Shown here piece after piece: positions 48,071 through 57,555 of a stretch of 64,000 nt of DNA (its first letter is position 1; every line of letters begins with the position of its first letter). The translations under genes were made by a program, and so were the position numbers. The notes beneath the pieces are model-generated. The model did not search any database. It worked only from the letters and a program-made list of their open reading frames with translations, and was not told the DNA's origin. Source of the DNA: Albidovulum sp. (GTDB lineage: Bacteria; Pseudomonadota; Alphaproteobacteria; Rhodobacterales; Rhodobacteraceae). The stretch spans positions 1-64,000 of the forward strand of contig JAPPFL010000052.1 of the NCBI GenBank assembly GCA_028823855.1, given 5' to 3'.

Positions 48071-48865
48071 TCAACTTGCCAGAAGCAATTCGACATGCGC
48101 CGACTTAAGCGCATTTGCTAGTTTGGAACGAGGCTCTCGATCGGCTACGATTGAATCAAACCTCTTCAGTTTACCGACCCGGGAAAGTCCTTTCCGTTCA
48201 AATTTTTCGGAATCGATCAATAGATGCGACTGCTCGCTGCGGCTCAGCATTGTCCTTTTTATCGCGGCAAACCCTCTTACGCATTCCGAAGGTCCCTCGG
48301 TCGAGAGACCGGATGCGCCGATCATGCAGCGGTCGACATTGAATCTTTTCAGGTATTTAACTGTGTCGTCGCCGACCAGCGCCGACTCGGCAGGCAGATA
48401 CTCGCCGGGGCAAAGCAATACCTTTGTCGCGCCGTGCCCAAGCGTTATGGCCACTGGAACCGAATTGGTTATCACGGTGCAACGGGTGCCGAAATAAGCC
48501 AAAGATCGAGCCATCTGGATTGTAGTAGAACCAGAATCGATCATGACGGTTTCTCCGTCGCGCACTAGCTTGGCTGCAGAGCGTCCTATTCGCTCACGCT
48601 CGACAATACGAGCGGTGGAACGTTCGTCGAGACTGGGAAAACGACCTTGCACCGGTGCAGAGGCTCCGCCGTGAGCACGGCAAATCAGGCCGTCTTCGCT
48701 AAGATTGTCGAAATCTCGCCTAATCGTCTCGGTGGAAACACCAAACCTATCCGCAAGAGTGCTGATTCTCACATGCGGATGCAGCTTCAATTCAAGCTGG
48801 ATTTGCTGCCTACGCTCCGATTTCTTCAGGCGCGTTTGACCGTACGGAGCAGCGATTCGAATCAT
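48071..48865 (-). CDS. DeoR-family transcriptional regulator (GlpR-like)
   Basis: A 264-residue repressor-type regulator. The N-terminal helix-turn-helix is RISTLADRFGVSTETIRRDFDNLSEDGLI, near residues 34-62, followed by the family's RAHGGA. The C-terminal sugar-phosphate-binding domain has IDSGSTTIQMARSL near residue 108, VITNSVPVA near 132 and the late LLIDSEKFERKGL. It is the first gene of the DeoR-HAD-ugpB set, so it most likely senses glycerol-3-phosphate or another sugar phosphate and controls this cluster. An A/T-rich stretch immediately upstream (about 48900-48970) is a likely promoter/operator. Confidence 0.92.
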   Translation of the reverse strand: MIRIAAPYGQTRLKKSERRQQIQLELKLHPHVRISTLADRFGVSTETIRRDFDNLSEDGLICRAHGGASAPVQGRFPSLDERSTARIVERERIGRSAAKLVRDGETVMIDSGSTTIQMARSLAYFGTRCTVITNSVPVAITLGHGATKVLLCPGEYLPAESALVGDDTVKYLKRFNVDRCMIGASGLSTEGPSECVRGFAAIKRTMLSRSEQSHLLIDSEKFERKGLSRVGKLKRFDSIVADREPRSKLANALKSAHVELLLAS

Positions 48866-50032
48866 CTGTTCAGATTCTTAAAAAATTCCTGCCAATTGCA
48901 TTAATGGGCTTTCACAAATATTGCAAAAAATATGTTGAAAAAACCACAAAAATTAGCAAATAAATTGGAATAGTTAACTCTACGCTTTTCTTAGGTTTCT
49001 GGGTTCGTCTATGAGAATTTACCGTTTCGGAGCGGGTCAAATGCCTTTGCACAGACTTCGGCATTCCCGTCGAGCCGGTACGATTCACCAAATGCATAAA
49101 TTCGCGCCGAATTAATCGGTCGGGACAAGAACTAGATGGTAGGGTCGGCTGGCTTCGTCCTAGAGTGGATTGGGGCAACCAGCCAGTGCCATTTGTAGCG
49201 CTGGCCGAATTCGCTTCTAACGAAAAATGACTTTCCCGTTCCAAATCCCGAAGCTTCGATCGCTCCGCTTGGGACACAAGCGACCAGTTGCAGAATTAGG
49301 GATTGTAGCTGAAGCGGCAGCCCGCGAGCTCACGGGTCGCAGTTCAGTGGTCCGCGATTATCACCGTTCCCAGAGCAGTCGAGGAATCATGGCATTGAAT
49401 GCCTTCGAAAATAAATTCTTCCGCCTCGCCTAGTAGCGAATTGACAACATCCGTCGAGAAGCCGGACTCGCGTCGGGACTCAGCGAGCCTCTTCTATTGC
49501 TCAAAGTCAATTCTCATTCCCCTGGAAAACCATGGCTGGGCAATTTAGCAGACCAAGAGCCCGGTCGATGATGAAAATTCAATTTGACGAGCTGCGACGG
49601 TCGAGGACAATTTATCAAGCGCTGCCGAACTTGATCGGCAATGCCCCTGACGCGAATAGGCCGAGCGAATCGCATCGCTGACCCACAAGTTTTCCGTGGC
49701 GAATCGCGGCAACCGTCCAACACGGCCAAAATCGAGATCGGGATTCCGTCGAGGAATTTCGGCGATCGGGGAATTGCGAGACGGTTAGCCAAAAAGGGAG
49801 AAGGCTTCCGAAAACCGCGACCAATCGTTTCAGCGGCATAAGATTTTTTGAACGTCCTGTAGGCTCGGAACATTGACGCTGCATCTTTCGATTAGACTTG
49901 AATGAAGCGCTTGCCCAAATCAATTCTTAACGAGACGGAGTCGCTCTCCGCAACGGATTGGCATCTACGTTTCCAAGTAGCGGAGCGGCATCGATTTGGG
50001 GCCGGTCTTCACTGCTATAGGAAATGGAACAT
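48866..50032. other. Intergenic region, 1,167 bp, the longest gap
   Basis: The left end is very A/T-rich and should hold the DeoR promoter. The rest has only short frames without motifs. It may be the relic of one or two lost genes. A 24-base segment (49708-49731) matches 21 of 24 bases of 27838-27861. Confidence 0.45.
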
Positions 50033-51070
50033 TCAGATTTTAAGCAGCGACTCGGCGTTCCTGGAAAATATCGCTTCCTTCGTTTCATCGTCGATGTCGA
50101 TGGTCCTAAGCCAGTCGGCCCCGTGCTTGTTGTCCGCGTATGGCCAATCGACGGCGAAAAGGATCCGACCGGGAGCAAGCGTGTCCAGGCAGCATCGAAG
50201 GGCTGCATCCGAGAAAAAACCGCTTGTCGTCACCCAGAAGTTTTTGCGAAACACGTCCGAAAAACCCGTTGGAACATTTCCCTGCCGGTCGAGAGCCTCA
50301 TCTATCCTCGGCAAGAGAAACGGAATGGCCTCCCCTAAATGTCCGAGCAGAATCTTGAGTTCGGGATGCTTCTTGAAAATGCCGCTTAAGACAAGCCTTA
50401 CCGCTTGCGTTCCCGCCTCAACGCCGAAGCCCCATGCGGCCCGAATAAAGTCCGGTTGAATTTGATCATAGGGAGCATAATAGCGCTCGACAACGGAGCG
50501 GTCGGGAAGCGCGGGATGGAGGTAAATGGGGACCGAAAGAGATTCTGCCTGGGCGAAAATTGGCCAAAAACTGGCATCGTCGACAAATTTGCCGCGGCTT
50601 AATCCGTGAATCATCGCGCCTTTCAAACCTAGTTCCTCTACGGACCGCTTCAATTCATCCGCTGCTGCGAGCGGATGCATTGTGGGGATCATCGCAAATC
50701 CTCGAAATCGGTCGGGTTGCTCCGATACGATTCCGGCAAGCGCATCGTTTACGCTTCGGCAGGCTGAAACCGCGACATCTTCGGAAAGACGCTGGCTGCC
50801 CGGAGACTGATGCGATAGCACTTGCATATCGATCCCGGCGGCGTCCATTTCGCGGATTCTAATCTCCGCGTAGTCGTAAAGCCGTTTCAATAGTCGCGGA
50901 GGTTGATGCGCCGCGCCACCAAAATGATCCGAAAGGGAAGGGTGCATGAAATGCTCTTCGACCGCGATTACTTTTCTTGCCGCGCCATAACCAAAGTTCC
51001 CGACGCGCGAAGATTCTCCAGCCGCTGCGGCCTCGCCGTCCGATAAATTGGTCAATGCAATTGCTCCCAT
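50033..51070 (-). CDS. Amidohydrolase-fold decarboxylase-like protein (Amidohydrolase_2)
   Basis: A 345-residue TIM-barrel metalloenzyme of the ACMSD / dihydroxybenzoate-decarboxylase branch. The metal or substrate motif VIAVEEHFMHPSL is near residue 30 (ExH), YLHPALPDRSV near 190 supplies a histidine, LLGHLGEAIPFLL near 250 a second, and LFAVDWPYADN near 300 the conserved aspartate. Related enzymes remove CO2 from aromatic acids (gamma-resorcylate, 5-carboxyvanillate) without cofactor. The start at ATG 51070 leaves about 25 extra residues before the core; the open frame goes on to 51703 but looks non-coding. It is probably not co-transcribed tightly with the hydrolase gene upstream (746-bp gap). 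Confidence 0.85.
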   Translation of the reverse strand: MGAIALTNLSDGEAAAAGESSRVGNFGYGAARKVIAVEEHFMHPSLSDHFGGAAHQPPRLLKRLYDYAEIRIREMDAAGIDMQVLSHQSPGSQRLSEDVAVSACRSVNDALAGIVSEQPDRFRGFAMIPTMHPLAAADELKRSVEELGLKGAMIHGLSRGKFVDDASFWPIFAQAESLSVPIYLHPALPDRSVVERYYAPYDQIQPDFIRAAWGFGVEAGTQAVRLVLSGIFKKHPELKILLGHLGEAIPFLLPRIDEALDRQGNVPTGFSDVFRKNFWVTTSGFFSDAALRCCLDTLAPGRILFAVDWPYADNKHGADWLRTIDIDDETKEAIFSRNAESLLKI

Positions 51071-51816
51071 TGAAATCCGTGGCCTACGTAGCGCATCCCG
51101 CTGGAATTCGGAACTTTGAATCGCCGAGCACGTTCGATTTGAGCTTGAAAAGTTGCGCATGCAGCGGCCGCGCCCTACGTCCGAGCCTTCCAATACTTCA
51201 AGCTCGACGCTTTGAATGGAATCCGCAATTAAGACTACTGATATTTGCGGAAAATTCTGGGCCATCGGCGCAGTAGGTCGAATTCCAATTATTGCGAGCG
51301 CCGCCGAGTTTTTTATTGATTGGGGATAATTTAATCCTGAGCGCCTTAATGGGCCGGATTGGAGTCTCGAGGATTTGAACTTTCTTGAAGATGCATTTCC
51401 AACTGTAACTTTCTGAACTGTCGATGCCCTGTTCCAATTCCTCAGTTTGCTTTCTTGATTTCCAATGCTTCGGATTCTCGAATGGCGATTTTCGCCGCTC
51501 TTGCAAGTCGGCGTCGATAACTGCGGAAGCGGAAAGCCGAGTCGCGCTCCGCAGGGATACGGCGGAATCGGCGCGGTCAGGCAGTATTCTAACGTTACAT
51601 TGGCTGGGCTGGGCTGAAAATAGCCTCTGTTTTTCCAAATCGATTTTGAGATTGAAGCAGACCAAGATTTGTCGGCATGAAATTCGCTAGATTCGGCGCG
51701 CAATCCTAGGTCGGTTTCGGGCCTTTGCGCGCAGTGCCTCGTCTAAACTGGGAATAGCCGATTCCGAGAGGAAATGCGTTAAATTTTTGCGCCTGAATCC
51801 TGTTTTCAATATTGAA
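51071..51816. other. Intergenic region, 746 bp
   Basis: Between two genes on the same strand. One frame continues the amidohydrolase frame for 211 codons, but the composition (Ser/Arg/Asn-rich) and lack of motifs argue against coding. Likely holds the amidohydrolase promoter. Confidence 0.45.
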
Positions 51817-52956
51817 TTACGCTAGGCGTTCGGCAAGCCAGCGGAACGATTCCGGTGCCCATTCCTTTTGGTGCTCGAACGCGCAATGGCCGGCGCCGCG
51901 ATAGACGCGAGCCGTTCGACTGCCGATAGGACCGCTTTCGAGCATGAAGTAAATGTTCCCGATCGGAGCAAGGTGATCTTCATCGCCGTTAATCATGAGA
52001 ACCGGCATCGTGATTTTTTCGACGAGGCCCAGCGACGACAAAGCCCAGCTGTCGAATTGTTCATTTTCCAAGTCCGCCGACCAGCGAGAAAAGGACGGAG
52101 GCCCGTCCGGCGGACCAAATCGAAACCGCGCTCGCCGATTTCGCGCATTCAAAACCGCCTCCATTTCATCGTCTTTCATCCGATATCCGAAGGGATGGCC
52201 AGCTATCGCAACTACGGCGCGAATTTTTTCCGGTACTGTGCCGGCAAGCTGCATGACGGAGTAGCCGCCCCGGCTAATGCCGAAAGCCCCGATGCGGTCC
52301 GAATCAACTTCCGGACGCGCCATAAGAGCCTCGACTCCTGCGACCCAGGCCTTGACCGACCCGGGTTCCCACGGGAATGGATTCTCGCCAGTCCCCGGCG
52401 CATCCATGACTAGTGACGCCATTCCCGCGTCGAGCGCATGTTCGCTTACCCAGCCTCGATCTTCCTTGAAAACGTCCGCGCCGCACATGACAAGAATCGC
52501 GGGTACAGGGCATTCGGCGGGCGGCGCTCGAAAATGCGCCCGAAAAAATTGTTCGCCGCATCTGATGCCGAGAACTTCCATAGGCGGGTCCAAGTGCTCG
52601 CACGCTTTTCGGTAGGCCCTAGCGCAGTCGGAACTAATCGATGCCTTTACAGGCGAGATTTCTCCAGGAAACCGTCCGATCGCATAGAATGTCTTCGCCA
52701 AAAGAAACTTCTTTCGCGCCTCGTCATGCTCTTTTCTCGTCGCGAGCGCGTCTCCGTCATTCTCATGGCGTCGGCCGGCCTCGCGCCAGGCAGGCACCCA
52801 TTTGTCCTCTGTAGTAGATTCAACTCGAGAGACGATTTCAATCAATTCATCCAAATCATCAATCATTGACAGCCAGCGACGATAAAACCCGCCGCGAGCA
52901 ACGATGAAAGGGTCTTCGCCGGGCTTGTATTCAAGTTGATTCGATGACATCGCCAT
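51817..52956 (-). CDS. Alpha/beta hydrolase with N-terminal helical domain (C-C hydrolase-like)
   Basis: A 379-residue hydrolase with about 130 N-terminal helical residues before the alpha/beta core, the layout of 2,6-dihydroxypseudooxynicotine hydrolase and FrsA-like proteins. The nucleophile is in FGISRGGYSV near residue 224, the acid in MINGDEDHLAPIG near 324, and the histidine in GAGHCAFEHQ near 355. Other members cleave C-C bonds or esters of aromatic or heterocyclic compounds. It starts at ATG 52956 with AAGGAAA upstream. It is divergent from allC and lies near a decarboxylase-like gene, suggesting a small catabolic module of unknown substrate. Confidence 0.85.
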   Translation of the reverse strand: MAMSSNQLEYKPGEDPFIVARGGFYRRWLSMIDDLDELIEIVSRVESTTEDKWVPAWREAGRRHENDGDALATRKEHDEARKKFLLAKTFYAIGRFPGEISPVKASISSDCARAYRKACEHLDPPMEVLGIRCGEQFFRAHFRAPPAECPVPAILVMCGADVFKEDRGWVSEHALDAGMASLVMDAPGTGENPFPWEPGSVKAWVAGVEALMARPEVDSDRIGAFGISRGGYSVMQLAGTVPEKIRAVVAIAGHPFGYRMKDDEMEAVLNARNRRARFRFGPPDGPPSFSRWSADLENEQFDSWALSSLGLVEKITMPVLMINGDEDHLAPIGNIYFMLESGPIGSRTARVYRGAGHCAFEHQKEWAPESFRWLAERLA

Positions 52957-53600
52957 TACGAATTTCCTTTCTCTGCACTGACTTCAGCAAAAATCGAGTT
53001 CTAGGACTGAACGCCCTATTTCGAATAGCGCGCAACCGTCAAGCGACTTCGTCGAAACGACCGCCAATTGAAACTGCAGCAAAATGTAAATTGAATGTCG
53101 GCCGCGGGGAAACAATTCGATGGATTGCCAACTAGTGCATTAAGAGAGCATTACTGCCATCCTCGCCCCGAAAATCTTCTTTGTCGCTGATCGATCAAGT
53201 CGAGTTCGCTGCCCAAGCCGACGTTTTCGCGTCCATGGCGCGTACCTAGCCGGCGCCATGAATCCCGCATACCCGACTCGGGCGAGAGCGAAGACTACTC
53301 AGCCGATTCTTTTCCCGGCTTGACTGGCGGATCCTCGAAAAGCGAATTTGTTCGACGGCATTGAATAATGTCCGGCTAGCCTTGCAATTCGTTTGCAGCG
53401 AAAAGTAGAATTGCCGCCAGTTGAAAGGACATCGGCAGCTGCTGTGGCAGATTTCGATATTGACGCGGGAGTTGCGGCTTGCGATCAATTCCCTAGTCGG
53501 GTCGGCGATGCTCAATCGAGCCAGTGCATTGCTCCATCCTCAACCGAACAATTGAACCGGGCAACAATGCAATATTGCTCGTAGAGCAAGGATTTTGGCG
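52957..53600. other. Intergenic region, 644 bp, divergent promoter region of the ureide operon
   Basis: Promoters for allC and for the divergent hydrolase gene should be here. No regulator gene (AllR- or GntR-type) lies beside the operon. I see no clear operator repeat. Confidence 0.45.
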
Positions 53601-54866
53601 ATGACGAACCGAAATGGAGCGGGTTCCGAGCTCGAACCAAGTGTCGGAGCCGGCATCATGGATAGGCTGGACCATATGGCCGAGATAAGCGAGTCTGGCG
53701 ATATCTTGACCCGCCGCTGCTATACTCGCGAGCATCGCCAAATCAACGACTTGGCCGGGAAGTGGATGCGAGAAGCCGGAATGGCGGTGCGCGAAGACCC
53801 TGTCGGAAATATGATTGGACGGTACGAGGGAAGGAAGCCAAATGCTCCGGCAATTATACTTGGTTCGCATCTCGATACTGTAATTAACGCCGGCCGCTAT
53901 GACGGGTCTCTTGGCGTGCTGTCAGCCATCGACTGCGTCCGATCGCTGAACGAACGCGGCATCAGGTTTGACGATGCTGTCGAGGTCGCGTGTTTCGCCG
54001 ATGAAGAGGGCGTCAGGTTCCAGTCAACTTATCTTGGCAGCCGGGGCATGGCGGGATGCTTCGATCAGAGCCTTTTGAATCGCAAGGACTCTGACGGAAT
54101 TTCGCTTTCCGAGGCCATGATTTCCTTTGGTCTCGATCCTGCGCATTTGAAGAACGCGGCACGCGATCCGAGTGATGTAAGGTGCTATTTGGAGCTCCAT
54201 ATTGAACAGGGTCCTGTTTTGGAGCGCGAACAGCTACCGGTTTGCGCTGTAACTGCGATTGCAGGCGCATCCCGCATGATGGTGTCAATGCTGGGCGAGG
54301 CCGGTCATGCCGGAACTGTTCCTATGAACACGCGACAGGACGCGTTGGCTGCGGCTTGCGAATGCGTGCTACTCGTTGAAGATACGGCTAAGCGTTACGA
54401 TCAGGCGGTCGGAACTGTCGGTCAAATCGCGGCCTTTCCCGGCGCAACGAACGAAATTCCGGGAGTGGCTTCGTTTTCGGTTGACTTTAGGTCGTCCCTC
54501 GATTCGGTGCGCCAAACGGCTGTATCCGAATTGCAGCGAGACATGTCCGAAATAGCCGAGCGCCGGGACGTTGATATTCTGATCGACAAAACTCACGATG
54601 CAGATGGAGCTACCTGTTCTGATTGGATAATTGAGCAAATTGAAGGAGCCATGACCGATTTGGGGCACCGCCCGTTTCGGCTTGCGAGCGGAGCAGGGCA
54701 CGATGCGGCGGCCATGGCATCGATCACGGATATCGGTATGATATTCGTAAGATGCAGGGGCGGAATTAGCCACAGTCCCGAAGAAGCCATAACTCGGGAG
54801 GACGCGATAACGGGAGCGGATCTCCTCCTTCGAACCTTGGAAAGAATTGGAGGTGCCAAAAATTGA
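53601..54866 (+). CDS. allC: Allantoate amidohydrolase
   Basis: A 421-residue M20-type metal hydrolase of the AllC / N-carbamoyl-amino-acid hydrolase family. Metal ligands are seen in LGSHLDTVINAGRYDG (H and D) near residue 90, CFADEEGVRF near 135 (E), ELHIEQGPVLE near 198 (H) and SHSPEEAI near 394 (H). The dimerisation-domain GAGHDAAAM is present. Allantoate is the likely substrate because the next genes encode the following steps; hydrolysis gives ureidoglycine plus ammonia and CO2. The start is ATG 53601; an in-frame TTG lies two codons upstream. Its stop overlaps the pucG TTG start. Confidence 0.9.
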   Translation: MTNRNGAGSELEPSVGAGIMDRLDHMAEISESGDILTRRCYTREHRQINDLAGKWMREAGMAVREDPVGNMIGRYEGRKPNAPAIILGSHLDTVINAGRYDGSLGVLSAIDCVRSLNERGIRFDDAVEVACFADEEGVRFQSTYLGSRGMAGCFDQSLLNRKDSDGISLSEAMISFGLDPAHLKNAARDPSDVRCYLELHIEQGPVLEREQLPVCAVTAIAGASRMMVSMLGEAGHAGTVPMNTRQDALAAACECVLLVEDTAKRYDQAVGTVGQIAAFPGATNEIPGVASFSVDFRSSLDSVRQTAVSELQRDMSEIAERRDVDILIDKTHDADGATCSDWIIEQIEGAMTDLGHRPFRLASGAGHDAAAMASITDIGMIFVRCRGGISHSPEEAITREDAITGADLLLRTLERIGGAKN

Positions 54867-56125
54867 GTTCCAAAACAGTTATTTCGAACCAAGATTTATT
54901 TGGCGAGCTTGATCCAAGCCCGCGCCTGCTGATGGGTCCCGGCCCTGTCGACGTCTATCCCCGAGTGCTTCGCGCCATGTCGGCGCCGATGCTCGGCCAG
55001 TTCGATCCGGAATTCACGGGCTACATGAACGAAGTCATGGAGTTGTACCGTCGAGTCTATCAGACTCGGAACCACTGGACGCTGCTCGTCAACGGAACTG
55101 CGCGCTCTGGAATCGAAGCGTGTCTCGGCTCACTGGTGTCTCCGGGCGACAAAGTTCTGGTCCCGCGATTTGGTCGGTTCGGGCACCTTTTGACCGAAAT
55201 ATGCGGACGAGTCGGCGGCGAGATACATACTATCGACACCGAATGGGGCAGCGTATTTCCGGTCGAACAGATCGCCGACGAAGTACGGCGCGGCCAACCC
55301 AAAGTCTTGGCCATGGTCCATGGCGATACGTCGACTACGATGGCTCAACCGCTGGCGGGACTCGCCGAGACTTGCCTGGAAACAGGAACGCTGTTTTTCG
55401 CAGACGCGACCGCTACTCTCGGCGGAATGCCCTTTAACGTGGACGGCTGGGGAATTGACGCTGCGGCAGCCGGCCTGCAAAAATGCATGTCAGGTCCGCC
55501 GGGCACATCGCCGGTTACGTTGAGCGATCGCGCTGCGAAGGCAGTGAACCGCCGCAAGCATATTGAAGTCGGTATCCGTCCCGACGGCTATGTCGGTGCG
55601 GCCGGACCGCCCATCAGTTCAAATTACCTGGATTTGGGCATGCTAATGGACTATTGGAGCCCGAAGCGCTTGAACCACCATACCGAGTCGACGTCGATGC
55701 TATATGCCGCGCGCGAATGCGCCCGAGTCGTACTGGAGGAGGGATTGGAGGCGAGTTTTGAACGGCACGCGCTCAGCAATCGTGCATTGCGTGCAGGTCT
55801 CATTGCGATGGGTCTTGAACTATTCGGGGATCCCGACAACAGAATGGTCAACGTTACGGGCGTAATGATCCCGAAGGCTTGCGGAAACGGCGAGAAAGTG
55901 CGCGCCGAGATGCTTGACGACTTCGGTATAGAAATCGGCACATCATTTGGGCACCTAGCGGGAAAGATTTGGCGAATCGGCGTTATGGGCAATGTGTGCC
56001 GCAAGCCGAATATTCTTAGATGCCTCGCTTCCCTTGAAGTTGTCCTGAGGCGAAACGGATATGACGTGCGATCGAACTCCGGAGTCGATGCTGCGTACGA
56101 CGCCTATTCGGGAGCCGCTAATTGA
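54863..56125 (+). CDS. pucG: Ureidoglycine-glyoxylate aminotransferase
   Basis: A 420-residue class V aminotransferase of the AGXT/PucG group. The core begins RLLMGPGPVDVYPRVLRAM near residue 20; GTARSGIEACLGSLVSPGD is near 75 and the PLP lysine is in AGLQKCMSGPPG near 208. PucG transfers the amino group of ureidoglycine to glyoxylate, giving oxalurate and glycine. The serine-pyruvate aminotransferase alternative is disfavoured by the neighbours (AllC before, oxalurate enzymes after). The start must be TTG 54863, in a TTGA overlap with the allC stop, because the first ATG is already inside the conserved core. Confidence 0.88.
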   Translation: MSSKTVISNQDLFGELDPSPRLLMGPGPVDVYPRVLRAMSAPMLGQFDPEFTGYMNEVMELYRRVYQTRNHWTLLVNGTARSGIEACLGSLVSPGDKVLVPRFGRFGHLLTEICGRVGGEIHTIDTEWGSVFPVEQIADEVRRGQPKVLAMVHGDTSTTMAQPLAGLAETCLETGTLFFADATATLGGMPFNVDGWGIDAAAAGLQKCMSGPPGTSPVTLSDRAAKAVNRRKHIEVGIRPDGYVGAAGPPISSNYLDLGMLMDYWSPKRLNHHTESTSMLYAARECARVVLEEGLEASFERHALSNRALRAGLIAMGLELFGDPDNRMVNVTGVMIPKACGNGEKVRAEMLDDFGIEIGTSFGHLAGKIWRIGVMGNVCRKPNILRCLASLEVVLRRNGYDVRSNSGVDAAYDAYSGAAN

Positions 56126-57555
56126 CCGGTGATCCAATCGAGTCGCTTCTGAGAGGCCCGCCCAAGGTAATTAACGTGGGACTTGCGGGATTCTCGCGGG
56201 ATTTGTCGGAACAAGGCGTCGAATCCGTTCATGTCGACTGGTCTCCGCCAGCGCAAGGCGACCCAATTGTTGCGGCGTTGCTTTCCAAATTGGATGGTTC
56301 CAGTAAAGAAAGAATTGACGCAGCAAATTCGCGTGCCTTGGATCAAATGCTTTCTAGCGAACCGGTGCTGATCGACGTCATACCTGCATCCGAGGCCATA
56401 CCCGCTCTGGAACCGCGTCGGATACTTCATGCCGGGCCGCCGCTCGAATGGGAGCGAATGTGCGGCCCAATGCGCGGCGCGATCCAGGGGATCTCGGTTT
56501 TCGAAGGCTGGGAGGCAAACCTTTCGGATGCTCAAAAGAGTGCTGAACAAGGATTGTTTTCGTTCTATCCCAATCATCATTTCGACGCAGTCGGACCGAT
56601 GACTGGAATTACCACCCTCAGCCAGCCAGTCATGGTCGTCGAAAATCGAAAATTCGGCAATCGCGCATATTGCGCGATCAATGAAGGTCTCGGCAAAGTA
56701 CTGCGGTTCGGAGGCAACGACGACGAGGTGCTGAATCGGCTTCGCTGGATCCGGGACGAATTCGGACCGGCTCTCGGTCGGGCTCTCAGAAATTTGGGAG
56801 GTCTTTCGCTAAAGGGCCTAGTTGCGCGCGGCCTGTCCATGGGCGACGAAATGCACCAGCGAAACGCCGCCTGCTCAAGTCTCGCCCTGCGGGAATTGGC
56901 GGCGGCTCTGGCCGAGACATCATCCGATTCGCAAGCCCTAACCCGCGCGTTCGCCTTCATGGCCGGCAACGATCAGTTTTTTCTCAATATCGCCATGGCC
57001 ATGGGAAAGTCGATCGCCGATTCAGCTCGAGCCATCGAAGGATCGAGCATCGTTACCGCGATGAGCCGAAACGGTACAGATTTTGGCATTCAGGTCAGCG
57101 GGACAGGCGATTCGTGGTTTATAGCGCCCGTTGAAATGCCGGAAGGACTGTTTTTTCCAGGATTCACCGAGGAGGATGCCAATCCCGACATGGGAGACAG
57201 CGCGATCGTCGAGACAGTTGGCCTCGGCGGTTTCGCCATGGGCGCCGCGCCGGCCGTAGCCGGCTTCGTCGGCGCCGGCGCCGCGTCCGATGCCGGAAAC
57301 TACACGCTGCGCATGAAAGACATCACCGCAGGGGGGAACCCTGAATGGAAGATTCCGTCAATGGATTATATTGGCGTTCCAACGGGAATCGATATTCGCG
57401 CCGTCGTCGAAACCGCAATTGCTCCGACAATAAATACGGGGATTGCACACCGCCGCGCTGGAATCGGGCAGGTTGGCGCCGGCATCGCGCGTGCGCCGCT
57501 GAAATGCTTTAGCCAAGCGCTAGTTGATTTGGCGAGAAGGCTAGAGGCGAAATGA
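56122..57555 (+). CDS. allG: DUF1116 protein, AllG-like subunit of oxamate carbamoyltransferase
   Basis: A 477-residue DUF1116 protein (YlbE/AllG family). Typical segments are PKVINVGLAGFSRDL and HVDWSPPAQGDP near the N-terminus, MTGITTLSQPVMVVENR near residue 156, and GLGGFAMGAAPAVAGFVG near residue 370. In E. coli, AllF, AllG and AllH together form the oxamate carbamoyltransferase that converts oxalurate and phosphate to oxamate and carbamoyl phosphate. It starts at TTG 56122 overlapping the pucG stop and overlaps allF by 4 bp, so the genes are translationally coupled. Confidence 0.85.
   Translation: MTGDPIESLLRGPPKVINVGLAGFSRDLSEQGVESVHVDWSPPAQGDPIVAALLSKLDGSSKERIDAANSRALDQMLSSEPVLIDVIPASEAIPALEPRRILHAGPPLEWERMCGPMRGAIQGISVFEGWEANLSDAQKSAEQGLFSFYPNHHFDAVGPMTGITTLSQPVMVVENRKFGNRAYCAINEGLGKVLRFGGNDDEVLNRLRWIRDEFGPALGRALRNLGGLSLKGLVARGLSMGDEMHQRNAACSSLALRELAAALAETSSDSQALTRAFAFMAGNDQFFLNIAMAMGKSIADSARAIEGSSIVTAMSRNGTDFGIQVSGTGDSWFIAPVEMPEGLFFPGFTEEDANPDMGDSAIVETVGLGGFAMGAAPAVAGFVGAGAASDAGNYTLRMKDITAGGNPEWKIPSMDYIGVPTGIDIRAVVETAIAPTINTGIAHRRAGIGQVGAGIARAPLKCFSQALVDLARRLEAK

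Noticed and set aside
49514-49923. Two overlapping minus-strand frames of 102-119 codons
   Set aside because: Frames overlap each other, share no recognisable motif, and lack a ribosome site.
51071-51703. In-frame 211-codon extension of the amidohydrolase
   Set aside because: Composition is Ser/Arg/Asn-rich without motifs and the conserved domain starts shortly after ATG 51070.
53246-53584. Short frames on both strands before allC
   Set aside because: No motif; the region is better explained as the divergent promoter region of allC and the alpha/beta hydrolase gene.
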